The notes beneath the pieces were generated by a model that did not search any database, had not been told where the DNA came from, and saw only the letters and a program-made list of their open reading frames with translations. Of a DNA stretch of 11,828 nucleotides, positions 1-8,600 are shown in pieces. The stretch spans positions 1 to 11,828 of the forward strand of contig JAZUKH010000012.1 in NCBI GenBank assembly GCA_045643185.1. The letters are read 5' to 3'. This DNA comes from RGIG464 sp045643185 (GTDB lineage: Bacteria; Myxococcota_A; Bradymonadia; UBA4248). The position numbers were made by a program, and so were the translations under genes. Position 1 is the first letter of the stretch. The number at the start of each line of letters is the position of its first letter.

Positions 1-22
1 CTCCTGTATTATAGCATAATAC
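1..22 (-). promoter_or_regulatory. palindrome with TATAAT and AGGAG at the left edge (weak)
   Basis: Positions 6-12 (GTATTAT) and 16-22 (ATAATAC) form a perfect 7-bp inverted repeat around AGC. Read on the minus strand it contains TGCTATAAT, which matches an extended -10 element (TATAAT at 8-13), and AGGAG (1-5), which looks like a ribosome binding site for a gene beyond the left edge. The -10 and the putative RBS are too close for an ordinary leader, and I find no good -35 at normal spacing. It may instead be an operator-like palindrome or coincidence. Confidence 0.25.
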
Positions 23-81
23 GCGTCATTTTCTGTCGCAATTTTTAGCTGTGACCAGCGGCATATAAACGAATGCGGGGC

Positions 82-112
82 AAAAAAAGCGGCGCGTATG
101 AAATAGCGCCGC
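82..112 (-). terminator. hairpin copy 1 with T tract: probable minus-strand terminator
   Basis: Arms GCGGCGC (89-95) and GCGCCGC (106-112) pair over 7 bp. Inside them are an unpaired G (96), TAT (97-99) pairing with ATA (103-105), and a GAA triloop (100-102). On the minus strand the hairpin is followed at once by seven T residues (complement of 82-88), the classical form of an intrinsic terminator for leftward transcription. It is also the first member of the repeat family described in the findings, so termination may be a secondary use of a repeat element. Confidence 0.6.
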
Positions 113-113
113 T

Positions 114-147
114 GGCGAGGCGTATTCGCAAAGCGAATAGCCAAGCC
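114..147. repeat. hairpin copy 2 (long-core form)
   Basis: The core arms TATTCGC (123-129) and GCGAATA (133-139) pair around an AAA loop (130-132). They are flanked by GGC (119-121) and GCC (140-142), with an unpaired G at 122. Beyond a small internal loop, GGC (114-116) can pair with GCC (145-147). No T or A tract follows on either strand, so this copy is not a terminator by itself. It shares the core and the unpaired G with copies 5 and 6 near 2510-2578. Confidence 0.7.
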
Positions 148-154
148 GTCAGAC

Positions 155-183
155 AAAAAGCGGCGCGTATGAAATAGCGCCGC
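155..183 (-). terminator. hairpin copy 3 with T tract: probable minus-strand terminator
   Basis: The hairpin is identical to copy 1: GCGGCGC (160-166), unpaired G (167), TAT (168-170), GAA loop (171-173), ATA (174-176), GCGCCGC (177-183). On the minus strand it is followed by five T residues (complement of 155-159). Leftward transcription would meet copy 4, then this terminator, then copies 2 and 1, giving two T-tract terminators in tandem downstream of the phosphatase gene and the DUF285 remnant. Confidence 0.55.
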
Positions 184-187
184 TGAT

Positions 188-211
188 TGCACGCGTATGA
201 AATAGCGTGCA
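188..211. repeat. hairpin copy 4 (short-core form, changed outer stem)
   Basis: The outer arms are TGCACGC (188-194) and GCGTGCA (205-211), 7 bp and fully paired, around the same interior as copies 1 and 3: unpaired G (195), TAT (196-198), GAA (199-201), ATA (202-204). The outer stem differs from copies 1 and 3 at several positions, but both sides have changed together, so pairing is kept. No T tract follows on the minus strand; copy 3 begins four bases further on. Confidence 0.7.
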
Positions 212-274
212 CCCCAAAATATAATCTATTTTTTTGAATTTATTATGATAATTTTTAATATCAGATTTCATGAC

Positions 275-364
275 TTACTTTTTCCAACCAGAAATATCCT
301 GTTTAAACGCGGTGGCTCCTTCAAATATCCATCTCATATCAGTGACATTTTGTGAATTCCAGTT
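275..364 (-). pseudogene. C-terminal remnant of a DUF285 (BspA-type) repeat protein
   Basis: The minus strand reads 29 codons and a TAA stop (275-277) with no usable start; an in-frame TGA (365-367) lies directly upstream. The peptide contains NVTDMRWIFEGATAF followed by QDISGW and ends in two lysines. This is the pattern of the roughly 25-residue DUF285/BspA-like surface-protein repeat (typically N-V-T-D-M, M-F, a-T-x-F-N-Q-D-I-S-x-W). It covers about one repeat, starting with the NW that would close a preceding repeat. I infer that recombination removed the rest of a cell-surface protein gene, with a breakpoint near 365. A chance resemblance is unlikely over this many consecutive consensus positions, but the fragment is short. 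Confidence 0.6.
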
Positions 365-372
365 TCATGCAT

Positions 373-400
373 GCGTGAGCCGTAACCCCATTCCTCACGC
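373..400. other. inverted repeat just downstream of the phosphatase gene
   Basis: GCGTGAG (373-379) and CTCACGC (394-400) pair over 7 bp around a 14-base loop, beginning 24 bases after the phosphatase stop codon on the minus strand. No T tract follows on that strand. It could stabilise the 3' end of the transcript or act as a weak terminator, or be incidental. Confidence 0.35.
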
Positions 401-424
401 CTCACCTGAGTTCCGCCCGCAACG

Positions 425-2440
425 CTAAAAACTCTTCGTCATCGTCAATACGTTTTGGCCATCGACGTAGGCATAATCGATCGTGTCCATGATCTTCTTC
501 GTCATGAAGATGCCAAGTCCACCGGCGGTGCGTTGTTTCGCGGGCAAAGTAATATCGGGATTTTGCTGTGTCAACGGGTCAAACGGTCGACCGGAATCCT
601 TAAACTGCAGTTTGACAAGCTTTTGATCAGCATACATACCGAATGAAATTTCGCCACCTGGCTCGTCATAGGCATAACTGACGATATTGACGAAGATTTC
701 TTCAACAACGAGCAATATTTTGAAAATAAAATTCGCCTGACACGTTGTTTTACTGAATACAGTACGCGCATAATCCTTGACGCGATTGAGTTCGTCGAGC
801 GATGCAGCAAAGGTCTGAGTGGCGAGCGTTTTTTCGACAGGCCCTTGGTAAGAAAGCATGAGCATCGTCATGTCGTCAAACTGTTCGGCGTCACCCACGA
901 AATCTTTGACAGTGTTTTTGATGCCAGCCAAAGTCTTTTGCAGGCCATCTGTGACGTGTTCAGTCATGTAATCCAACAGCCGCTGATCGCCAAACATCGC
1001 TTTTTGAGCGGTCTTGGCTTCGGTCACGCCATCGGTGTAGAGGAGGAGCTTTTGTCCAGGCGACATAGTCAGGTCAAAAGTTTTGTATTTCATGTTGCGC
1101 TTGCCCGCCAGGACAAAGCCGGAACGTTGTTTGAGCCACTGCGCTGTCCCATTGGTATCGAGCAACAGCGGTGGATTGTGACCGGCATTGATGTAGCGAA
1201 GCTGCCCGGTCGCCAGCTCGAGCAGCCCGAACCACACGGTGACGAACATGCCCAACTTATTGACGGCACAGAGCGTGTTATTCACTTTTTCAAACATCTG
1301 GTCGAGGCTTTGATTCTGTTCGACCGAATTTTGTATGAGCGTCTTCACACTGACCATAAAGAGCGCAGCGGGCATGCCCTTGCCGGATACATCGCCAATG
1401 ACGACGGCGACGTGTTCCTGGTCGGGCATAAACATGTCGTAAAAGTCGCCGCCGACTTCTTTGGCAGGCGTCATGGTCGCGTAAATATCCACTTCGGGAT
1501 AATCCGGAAAAACCGGAAAATCATTCGGAAGCATATTTAATTGTAATAAATTCGCAAAAGCGAGTTCTGCTTCCATGCGTTTTTTATCTTGTAGCGAAGT
1601 CTCGATATCCGACAAAGTCCTGTAAATATCACTTTTTTTCGCACTCAAGTGGTGAGAACTGATCGCATTCGTGCTAACAGCCTGAATACGGGTCTTCATA
1701 TTTTCGAGCGACCTCGTCCATCGGAAAGATAAATAACTGATAATAAAACCAGAAATGAAGATGAGTAAGAGTACAGACCAAAAGATGTGGTCTTGAGCCA
1801 CACGCACATTTTGGCTCATGATCTGATAATCCGTAACGCCAACGAAAGCCCCGACGATTTTTTGATTTTCGTCACGCAGTGCCTGATAGACGGTGTATCC
1901 GCGATCCCCCCGGTAATCCTGAAACGCTCTGGCGACGCCTTTTTCAAGCAGTTCTTTCGCGATATCTGGCGCAATGGGTGTGCCCAGCAGATCATGATAG
2001 AATTCATCACCGCCGACGACGATGAATTGCCCGGGTCGACAGTTAAGATCCTGACAATTCTTTGGATCGGCACATTTTTCGGGACACAATTGCGTGACCA
2101 TGAAGCTCTCGTTCACGCGTGTGTAATACCAGTCGTAGAGAGCGGAATCGGTATTTGGCTTTTGAATGCCGCCAAGCCATTCCTTGCCGCGATACAAGCC
2201 ATCGTCTTTAGCACTCCATCGATTTTCACGATGGAGCCGGTCGATGAGTGCCGTAATAACGTCGATATCAGCGCGCAACGTCGCATCGGTGACTTCAATA
2301 TTCAGCAAGTAAGCAGCTCGTTTGTTTAATTCGAGGATCAAAGCGCTCAAAACAAAGCTGAGTACGAAGCAGAGCACAACAATTCGAACACTGATCTTAT
2401 GATTTTTAAAAAATGACTTCACGTGTTCGAATTTCAACAT
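425..2440 (-). CDS. membrane sensor, SpoIIE/RsbU-type PP2C phosphatase with C-terminal anti-sigma-type HATPase
   Basis: This 671-residue membrane protein should dephosphorylate a phospho-STAS protein in a partner-switching pathway and may also act as the opposing kinase. Visible order: TM helix ~18-38; extracytoplasmic sensor ~39-218; TM helix ~219-239; a linker with a likely coiled coil ~270-305; SpoIIE/PP2C domain ~310-530; HATPase ~540-671. PP2C metal and core motifs are present: EVGGDFYD (328-335), GDVSGKG (349-355), NAGHNPP (418-424), YTDGVTEA (468-475), FDDMTM (521-526). The HATPase has an N box EEIFVN (580-585), DSGRPFDP (615-622) and GGLGIF (640-645), so both active sites look intact. 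The sensor carries four cysteines, C119, C123, C129 and C134. The ATG at 2438-2440 is chosen because GGAG lies 9 bases upstream. It follows the NRPS gene in the same orientation after 163 bp. No STAS protein or sigma factor is in the window. The partner-switching role is inferred from the family. Confidence 0.95.
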   Translation of the reverse strand: MLKFEHVKSFFKNHKISVRIVVLCFVLSFVLSALILELNKRAAYLLNIEVTDATLRADIDVITALIDRLHRENRWSAKDDGLYRGKEWLGGIQKPNTDSALYDWYYTRVNESFMVTQLCPEKCADPKNCQDLNCRPGQFIVVGGDEFYHDLLGTPIAPDIAKELLEKGVARAFQDYRGDRGYTVYQALRDENQKIVGAFVGVTDYQIMSQNVRVAQDHIFWSVLLLIFISGFIISYLSFRWTRSLENMKTRIQAVSTNAISSHHLSAKKSDIYRTLSDIETSLQDKKRMEAELAFANLLQLNMLPNDFPVFPDYPEVDIYATMTPAKEVGGDFYDMFMPDQEHVAVVIGDVSGKGMPAALFMVSVKTLIQNSVEQNQSLDQMFEKVNNTLCAVNKLGMFVTVWFGLLELATGQLRYINAGHNPPLLLDTNGTAQWLKQRSGFVLAGKRNMKYKTFDLTMSPGQKLLLYTDGVTEAKTAQKAMFGDQRLLDYMTEHVTDGLQKTLAGIKNTVKDFVGDAEQFDDMTMLMLSYQGPVEKTLATQTFAASLDELNRVKDYARTVFSKTTCQANFIFKILLVVEEIFVNIVSYAYDEPGGEISFGMYADQKLVKLQFKDSGRPFDPLTQQNPDITLPAKQRTAGGLGIFMTKKIMDTIDYAYVDGQNVLTMTKSF

Positions 2441-2449
2441 GTTTTAGAA

Positions 2450-2453
2450 CTCC
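2450..2453 (-). promoter_or_regulatory. ribosome binding site of the phosphatase gene
   Basis: GGAG on the minus strand (CTCC on +), nine bases before the ATG. It supports the chosen start. Confidence 0.65.
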
Positions 2454-2484
2454 AATTTTTTCAAGTATGAGGAATGCCGACTCA

Positions 2485-2502
2485 CGCGCCGTTTCAGGCG
2501 CG
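2485..2502. repeat. simple GC hairpin upstream of the phosphatase gene
   Basis: CGCGCC (2485-2490) and GGCGCG (2497-2502) pair around the loop GTTTCA. On the minus strand the loop reads TGAAAC, which recalls the TGAAA of the short-core hairpins at 89-211, but the TAT/ATA pairs and the unpaired G are absent. It may be a degenerate member of that family or an independent leader structure, since it lies about 45 bases before the start codon. Confidence 0.45.
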
Positions 2503-2509
2503 CATAAAG

Positions 2510-2542
2510 GCCTGGCGTATTCGCGCATGCGAATAGCCAGGC
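2510..2542. repeat. hairpin copy 5 (long-core form)
   Basis: Outer arms GCCTGGC (2510-2516) and GCCAGGC (2536-2542) pair over 7 bp. Inside are an unpaired G (2517), core arms TATTCGC (2518-2524) and GCGAATA (2529-2535), and a GCAT loop (2525-2528). The core arms are the same as in copy 2, about 2.4 kb away, while the outer stem differs. No convincing T tract follows on either strand. Confidence 0.75.
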
Positions 2543-2578
2543 GCGTCCGGCGTATTCGCGCATGCGAATAGCCGGCGC
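2543..2578. repeat. hairpin copy 6 (long-core form)
   Basis: Outer arms CCGGC (2547-2551) and GCCGG (2571-2575) flank an unpaired G (2552), core arms TATTCGC (2553-2559) and GCGAATA (2564-2570), and a GCAT loop (2560-2563). After a bulged T (2546), GCG (2543-2545) can pair with CGC (2576-2578). It directly abuts copy 5, has the same interior, and has another outer stem. It lies about 25 bases past the NRPS stop codon and might limit read-through or protect the 3' end. Confidence 0.75.
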
Positions 2579-2582
2579 AATA

Positions 2583-2598
2583 ATATATAATTATATAT
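2583..2598. promoter_or_regulatory. 16-bp perfect A/T palindrome after the NRPS stop
   Basis: ATATATAA (2583-2590) is followed directly by TTATATAT (2591-2598). The site lies between the NRPS stop codon and hairpin copy 6. It could be an easily melted region with -10-like sequence for the phosphatase gene, or a protein-binding palindrome. Nothing else here distinguishes these, and alternating A/T sequence forms palindromes easily. Confidence 0.3.
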
Positions 2599-2603
2599 AA
2601 ATG

Positions 2604-5600
2604 TTAATCAAAGAACCCGAGGCTTGCAACCGCATCTATGGCTTTTTTGACGTAGGACATATCGATGATCGGCCACGCGAACCCAAGACGGTACAAAGCT
2701 TTGATGGTGAACGCGTTGTCAGAACCGATCAACACGCGATGCTCACCGGAATTATTCATATAAGCGATGAGGCCAGAAATCGATTGATTATCTTGTTCAT
2801 TACCGAGCATTTTCGAGAAGCGATCTTGGAATTCCGCGCGCGAGACGATATCGACGGGCATGCCGTGTTCATTAAGCGTCTGCACGACGTTGGCCATGTG
2901 AACGCCAAAGCAATTATTGACGTTGAAGACCGTGAATTCATCGGGACTTCCGGCGAGCAGGACGACAGCTTTAGCGGAGCAATCGATGGGCGAGAATTCG
3001 ACGTGAGCATCGAGATTATCGACGGGGAAGCAACCGAGTTTTTTGTAACCTTTGACTTGGCGCATAAAGCCGTTGGTGAGGAAATTGATCTGAAATTCGC
3101 CGTCACTGGCGCGGCTCATGAGGTTTCCCATTCGCATGATTTTTCCGCGCATACCAGATTCAATGGCTTCGAGCATGGCTTGTTCGGCCATATATTTTGA
3201 TTTTATATATTTATTATCGAGTGCCTGACCGAGTGCAAGTGTATTTTCACGAAGGGTGACGCCTGCAGGAACGCTGCCGTCGACGGATTCGCCTGCGACG
3301 CTCGTCGTAGAAGTCTGGATCAGCTTGCAACCACGCTGTTTTGCAATGCCAATGAGGTTTTTGACGCCTTCGTAATTGACGCGTTCGATCATATCATCCT
3401 GGGCGAAGTGCTTAACGCATGCGGCGCAGTTAATGATCGTATCGAACGTGAAGCATTCGAGCTTCTCACCAAGCGTTTTGTCGGTGATGTCGCCTTCAAT
3501 GATATGAATGCGCTCAAAGCCAGACAGGTCGCTGAAATAGTATTTAAGCATCGTCTTAAGACGGGCTTCGGCGGGCTGATTTTTCTTGCTGCGCAAGAGA
3601 CAGAGAATATCGCCCGACGTCGTTTGGAGCAGTTCACGAAGCACGTGAACGCCCAAAAAGCCGGTGGCGCCAGCCAAGAGGACGATTCCGAGTTCGGTAC
3701 GCGACATGTGATCGAGATTTTCGACGACGTTGCCAGCCAGTGCTTTGAAATCGGACGCAGCCTGTTGTTTGGCGTCAGTTTGCGTCACGTCAGCATTGGA
3801 TACTGCTTCGGCCGCAATGAAATCGGCGAGTTGTTTTGGCGTTGGATTGTCAAAAACGTTTTTATAAACGACCGGCAGGCCTTGATTCATGCAGTTCAAA
3901 ACGACTTTGGACGCCGAAATGGACGAACCGCCGATGGCAAAAAAGTCGTCGTCGGCATAGACCTTATCGAGACCGAGTATTTGCTGATAGATCGTGCAGA
4001 TCTTTGCTTCGAGTTCGTTGGCTGGCTCTTTGCCAATTTTTTGAACCTGACGTTCCGGAGTTGGGAGCTTGCGTTTGTCGACCTTGCCGTTGGCATTGAA
4101 GGGAATGGCGTCGAGCTGCATGAAGGCGGCAGGCACCATGTAAGGCGGTTTGGATTCCTGAATGAATGCCGTGAGGGCTGCAATATCGATTTTTTTGGTC
4201 GCAGCGAAATACGCAGCAAGGAATTTGCCACCAGCGGGATCGTCAAAAGCGACGACAGTGGTCGAAGTAATGCCGTCGAACTGACCGATGATCTGTTCGA
4301 CTTCGGGCAACTCGATGCGGAAGCCGCGAATCTTAACCTGCCCGTCGCGGCGGCCGATGAAATCGACGTTGCCATTGGGCAACATGCGGACAATATCGCC
4401 GGTGCGATACATTCTGGCATAACGTGGATCGTCGCAAAACGGGTTGGTGACAAAGACTTCCGCCGTTTTTTCAGGACGATTGAGGTAACCGCGCGAAACT
4501 TGTGGCCCAGCGATGCAGAGCTCACCGACGCCGCCGATGGGCAAACGTTTTAGCGCCGGATCGACGACATAGAGCTTTACGTTGCCGTTCGCCTTACCGA
4601 CGGGAAGGATCGGATCGTCATCGCGAAATTCAAATGACGATGCGTAAACCGTGCATTCTGTCGGTCCATAACTGTTGAACGTTCGAACGTGAGCAGGCGG
4701 CGTGAACGGAGCGAGCTTTTCGCCGCCCATCGAAAACGAGTGGAGCGTCGAGCACTTGGTCATTGAGAGGAACATGCGCGCCATTTGTGTCGTCATGACG
4801 CCATCCGTAATGGCATTTTGAATACAGAATGCTTCAATGGCAGCCAGATCGAGTCGAATATCATCTGGAATGATATAAAGCGCCGCGCCCTGACACAACG
4901 TCGGATAGGTATCCATGATGTTGGCGTCGAAGCCAAAGCTCGCGTAAGCAGCATGGCGCGTTTCGGGCGTGATGTCGCAAAGACGGGCATTCCAGTGAAT
5001 AAAGCTCACGATGTTTCGGTGTTCAAGCACGCAGCCTTTGGGCGTCCCCGTGGTTCCCGACGTGTATAGAATGATGAACGCCTGGTCTGGTTTGATTTTG
5101 GGCAACGCGCAGTCACACGCAGGGAGCTGATCGATCTCGTCAGTGTAGAGAACGTCGCCGTTGAAGGCATCGACGAGCGGACGAAGCGCGCGGTCGGCAA
5201 TGATAAGTCGGGCGCCTGAATCCTGAACCATGAAATTGAGGCGTTCCTGCGGATAAGTCGGATCGAGCGGCTGGTATGCGCCACCAGCTTTGAGAATGCC
5301 GAGCGCCGCGATGGGCATAAATTCGTTGCGCGGAATCAGGATCGACACGAATGCTTCGGCTTTGACGCCTCGTTTTACGAGATGCGCAGCCAATCGGTCG
5401 GTCAGGCGATCGAGTTCCGCGTAGGTCAGGCGTCGGTCACCGTGAACGACAGCGATGTGTTCGGGATATTTCGCGACGGCCTCGCGGAACAGGTCAATGA
5501 CGTTCTTCGACGCGTCGTATTCGAAGTCCGTGTCATTAAACTGGTCGAGTTGCGCGCGCATCGACGCATCGAGGAGCGAGATCTGAGCCATGTCTTTTTG

Positions 5601-8600
5601 ATGAATGAGCTCACCCACGGCAACGTCGACCGTCAAAGCCAGTTGCTGCATCAACTCCGGCGTATAAAGGGTCTGATCGTATTCGACGCGATAGACGAAC
5701 GTGTCGCGACGAAGCGATATCTGGAGCTGAAGCGGCGCTTTTTCGCTATCGAGCTCGACGGGCTGGATCTGCGCCGGTTTGCCGCAGAATCGATCGAATT
5801 CGAAATGATCACCTTGGTAAACGAACATGACGTTGGCTTTGATGCCGAGCGTGCGACTGATTTCGGCAAACGAATAAATGTCGTTCGTCATGCTGTCGAT
5901 GAGCTGATCCGACACGGTCTTGACGACTTCGAGCGGCGTTTTGCCCTTCACCTGACAAAGCACTGGCAAAGTTTTGACGAGCATCGCAGTCATGCGCATC
6001 GTTCGTGAGTCATTTCGCCCGTTATAGACGGTCGTAAAGACGGACTCGTCCGTGCCATTAAAGTTGGCGAGTGCTAATCCAAATGCCGTACAGAGAAGGC
6101 CGTTGACGCTAACTTTGTGGTTTTTGCAGAACGCGGTGACGCGCGCAGCCATTCCCGGCACGCCATCCATTTCGAAGGGGGCGTATGGGCGTTTGTCGTC
6201 ACGACGACGATCTTTTTTGATCAAATAGTCTTCGTCGTAACCGGCTAGCAAGGTCTCGTAATACTTTTTGGCAGCCTCCAACGCGGGCGTAGCGCGTTTT
6301 TGCTGTTCCATGAGTGCCATTTCAAAGCCACTGAACGACTCGGGCACGAGAGTTTCGCCCTGATAGGCTCGCGACACGTCATCGAGGAACAGGTCAAGCG
6401 ACGTACCATCACTGATGATATGGTGCATATCCACGAGCAAGTAAAGCGCCTCAGCCTGGATCAGTACGACGCGGAACAGGCGCTCGCCCATCAGCTTGAA
6501 CGGTCGAATCAACGAGGCTTTGATCGCGTCGAGGCTTTCAGCCTGGATGACTTCGATGTCAGAAAGCTTGAAATCCGACGAGGCATCGCGGCGTTTTTGG
6601 CGAATATCGCCAGCGTGATCGACAAACAGGATCGTATTGATGAATGCGTGCGCGCGAACGGATGCCACGATAGCCTGTTTTATGCGCTCGACATCCAGTG
6701 ACGCGTCGAGCTTCAACAACAGCGGAATGTTATACAACGTGCTGTTAGGATGGGCCATGCACTCGACCAGGATCCCTTCCTGAGTCTTGGTGAGCGGATA
6801 ATCGTCCAAGACCTCAAATTGGGACAACGCCTCGGCGTTTTGAATGAACGCTTCGAGCTTTTCGACCGTGTTGTTGGCTTTCAGATCGCGCGTCTGGAAA
6901 GCGACCCCGAATTCGTCCGACAACAAAACGTTAAGTTTGATGCAACCAATCGAGGTCAGACCGGCTTCAAAGATATCAGTGTGAATCCCAAACTGATCGG
7001 TGCCGATGATCTCTTTGATCTTGTCGAAGATACGAGCCTGAATTTCATTTTTAGGCTTAACAATATCGTCGAATTTTATTTCAGGCTTAGGCAATTTTCG
7101 CTTATCAACTTTTCCGTTTACGTTAACTGGAATAGCCTCTATCTGCATGATGGCTGCGGGCACCATGTAAGCGGGTTTTGATTTCAGAATGAAGTCTTTA
7201 AGAGCATCGCTATCGATTTTCTGATCAGCGGTAACGTAAGCGGTGAGGAATTTGCCACCGGTCGGGGCATCGAACGCGGCAACCGCGGCGTCGTGAATAC
7301 CAGCATAATCGCGGATGACTTTCTCGACCTCGGTAAGTTCAACGCGAAAACCTCGAATCTTGACCTGTCCGTCACGACGACCGACAAAATCGACCTCGCC
7401 GTTGGGCAACATACGGACGATATCGCCCGTTCGGTACATGCGACGGTATGCCGGATCATCGCTAAATGGGTTATTCACAAAGACCTCAGCAGTTTTTTCT
7501 GGTCGATTGAGGTAGCCGCGTGAAACTTGTGGACCGGCGACGCACAATTCGCCGCAGACGCCGACGGGCAAGCGGTTGAGCGCCCTATCGACGACGTAAA
7601 ACTTCATGTTGAGATTAGCCTTGCCGATGGGCTGCAAATGGCTGTCGTCAACGATACGATGCGTTGCGACGTAACAAAGCGCTTCAGACGGGCCATAACC
7701 ATTGTAGACGGTGACATTTTTAGGCGGCGTAAAGGGTACGAGTTTTTCGCCGCCGAACATGAAGTATTTGAGCGTCGAACATTTGGTCATACCCAAGAAC
7801 ATGCGGGCAACCTGAGTCGTCATAAAGCTGTTCGTGATGCCATTTTCGATGAAGTAAGCCTCCATGGCGTTGAGATCGAGTCGTATCTCGTCATCCAGGA
7901 TGTAGAGCGAGCCACCGGCTGCCAACGTCGTGAAGATATCCTCGACACTGGCATCGAAACCAAAGCTGGCGTAGCTCGCCATACGTGTTTCGGAGTTCAG
8001 ATGCATGTTTTTGGAATGCGTCGCGTGGATCGCCATGAGATTTTTGTGTTCGAGGACACAACCTTTGGGCATACCGGTGGTTCCGGACGTATAGAGGATG
8101 GTCAAGGCATCCTGTGGACGCGGCGCCGAAAGTTCGACATCACACGGCGGCAATGTCGCGAATTCGTCGGTGAAGAGCACGTCACCGGTGTATTCGTTCA
8201 ACAACGGTCTGAGGTCGCGATCAGCGATCAATAAGTGCGCGCCGCTATCGTGGATCATAAAGTTGAGTCGATCCTGCGGGTAAGTTGGATCGAGCGGCTG
8301 ATAAGCAGCCCCGGCGCGGAGCACACCGAGCCAGGCGATCGGTGCGAACACGTTTCGACCAACGAGTACACCGACGAACGCGTCGCGACCGATGCCGCGA
8401 CGTTGAACGTCAGCCGCGATGCGCTGCGTGATTTCATCGAGCTCGCGATAGGTGTAACGCGTGTCGCGATGTACGAGCGCCGTGTGGTCGGGCTGGCGCG
8501 CCGCCTGTTCGTCGAACCAATCGACCACAGTTTTTGTCCAGTCGACAGGGCTGGCAGTCTGGTTGAAGCGTTCCAACTCGGCGAGTCGATCGGGCTTTGT

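Noticed and set aside
99..107. ATGAAATAG minimal open frame inside hairpin copies 1, 3 and 4
   Set aside because: It follows from the loop and TAT/ATA sequence. There is no upstream ribosome binding site and it would lie inside a hairpin, so Met-Lys-stop is most likely coincidental.
89..211. CRISPR array
   Set aside because: The repeats are self-complementary hairpins of differing sequence with irregular short gaps (1 to about 18 bases) and there are no cas genes. This is not a repeat-spacer array.
246..263. TGATA/TATCA inverted repeat in the AT-rich stretch 212-274
   Set aside because: The arms are only 5 bp of A/T-rich sequence around an A/T loop, which is expected by chance here.
334..405. 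23-codon minus-strand frame starting GTG (reads VRREEWGYGSR...) overlapping the DUF285 remnant in another frame
   Set aside because: It has no ribosome binding site and no recognised motif, and it overlaps a fragment with a clear family match. I could not support it as a gene.
3408..4553. Long plus-strand open frame (381 codons) opposite the NRPS, with similar ones at 845-1540, 5382-6008, 7527-8234 and 9930-10628
   Set aside because: These are antisense shadows of strongly coding minus-strand genes. Their translations show no recognisable domain or consistent ribosome binding sites, and the minus-strand frame is fully explained by NRPS and PP2C motifs.
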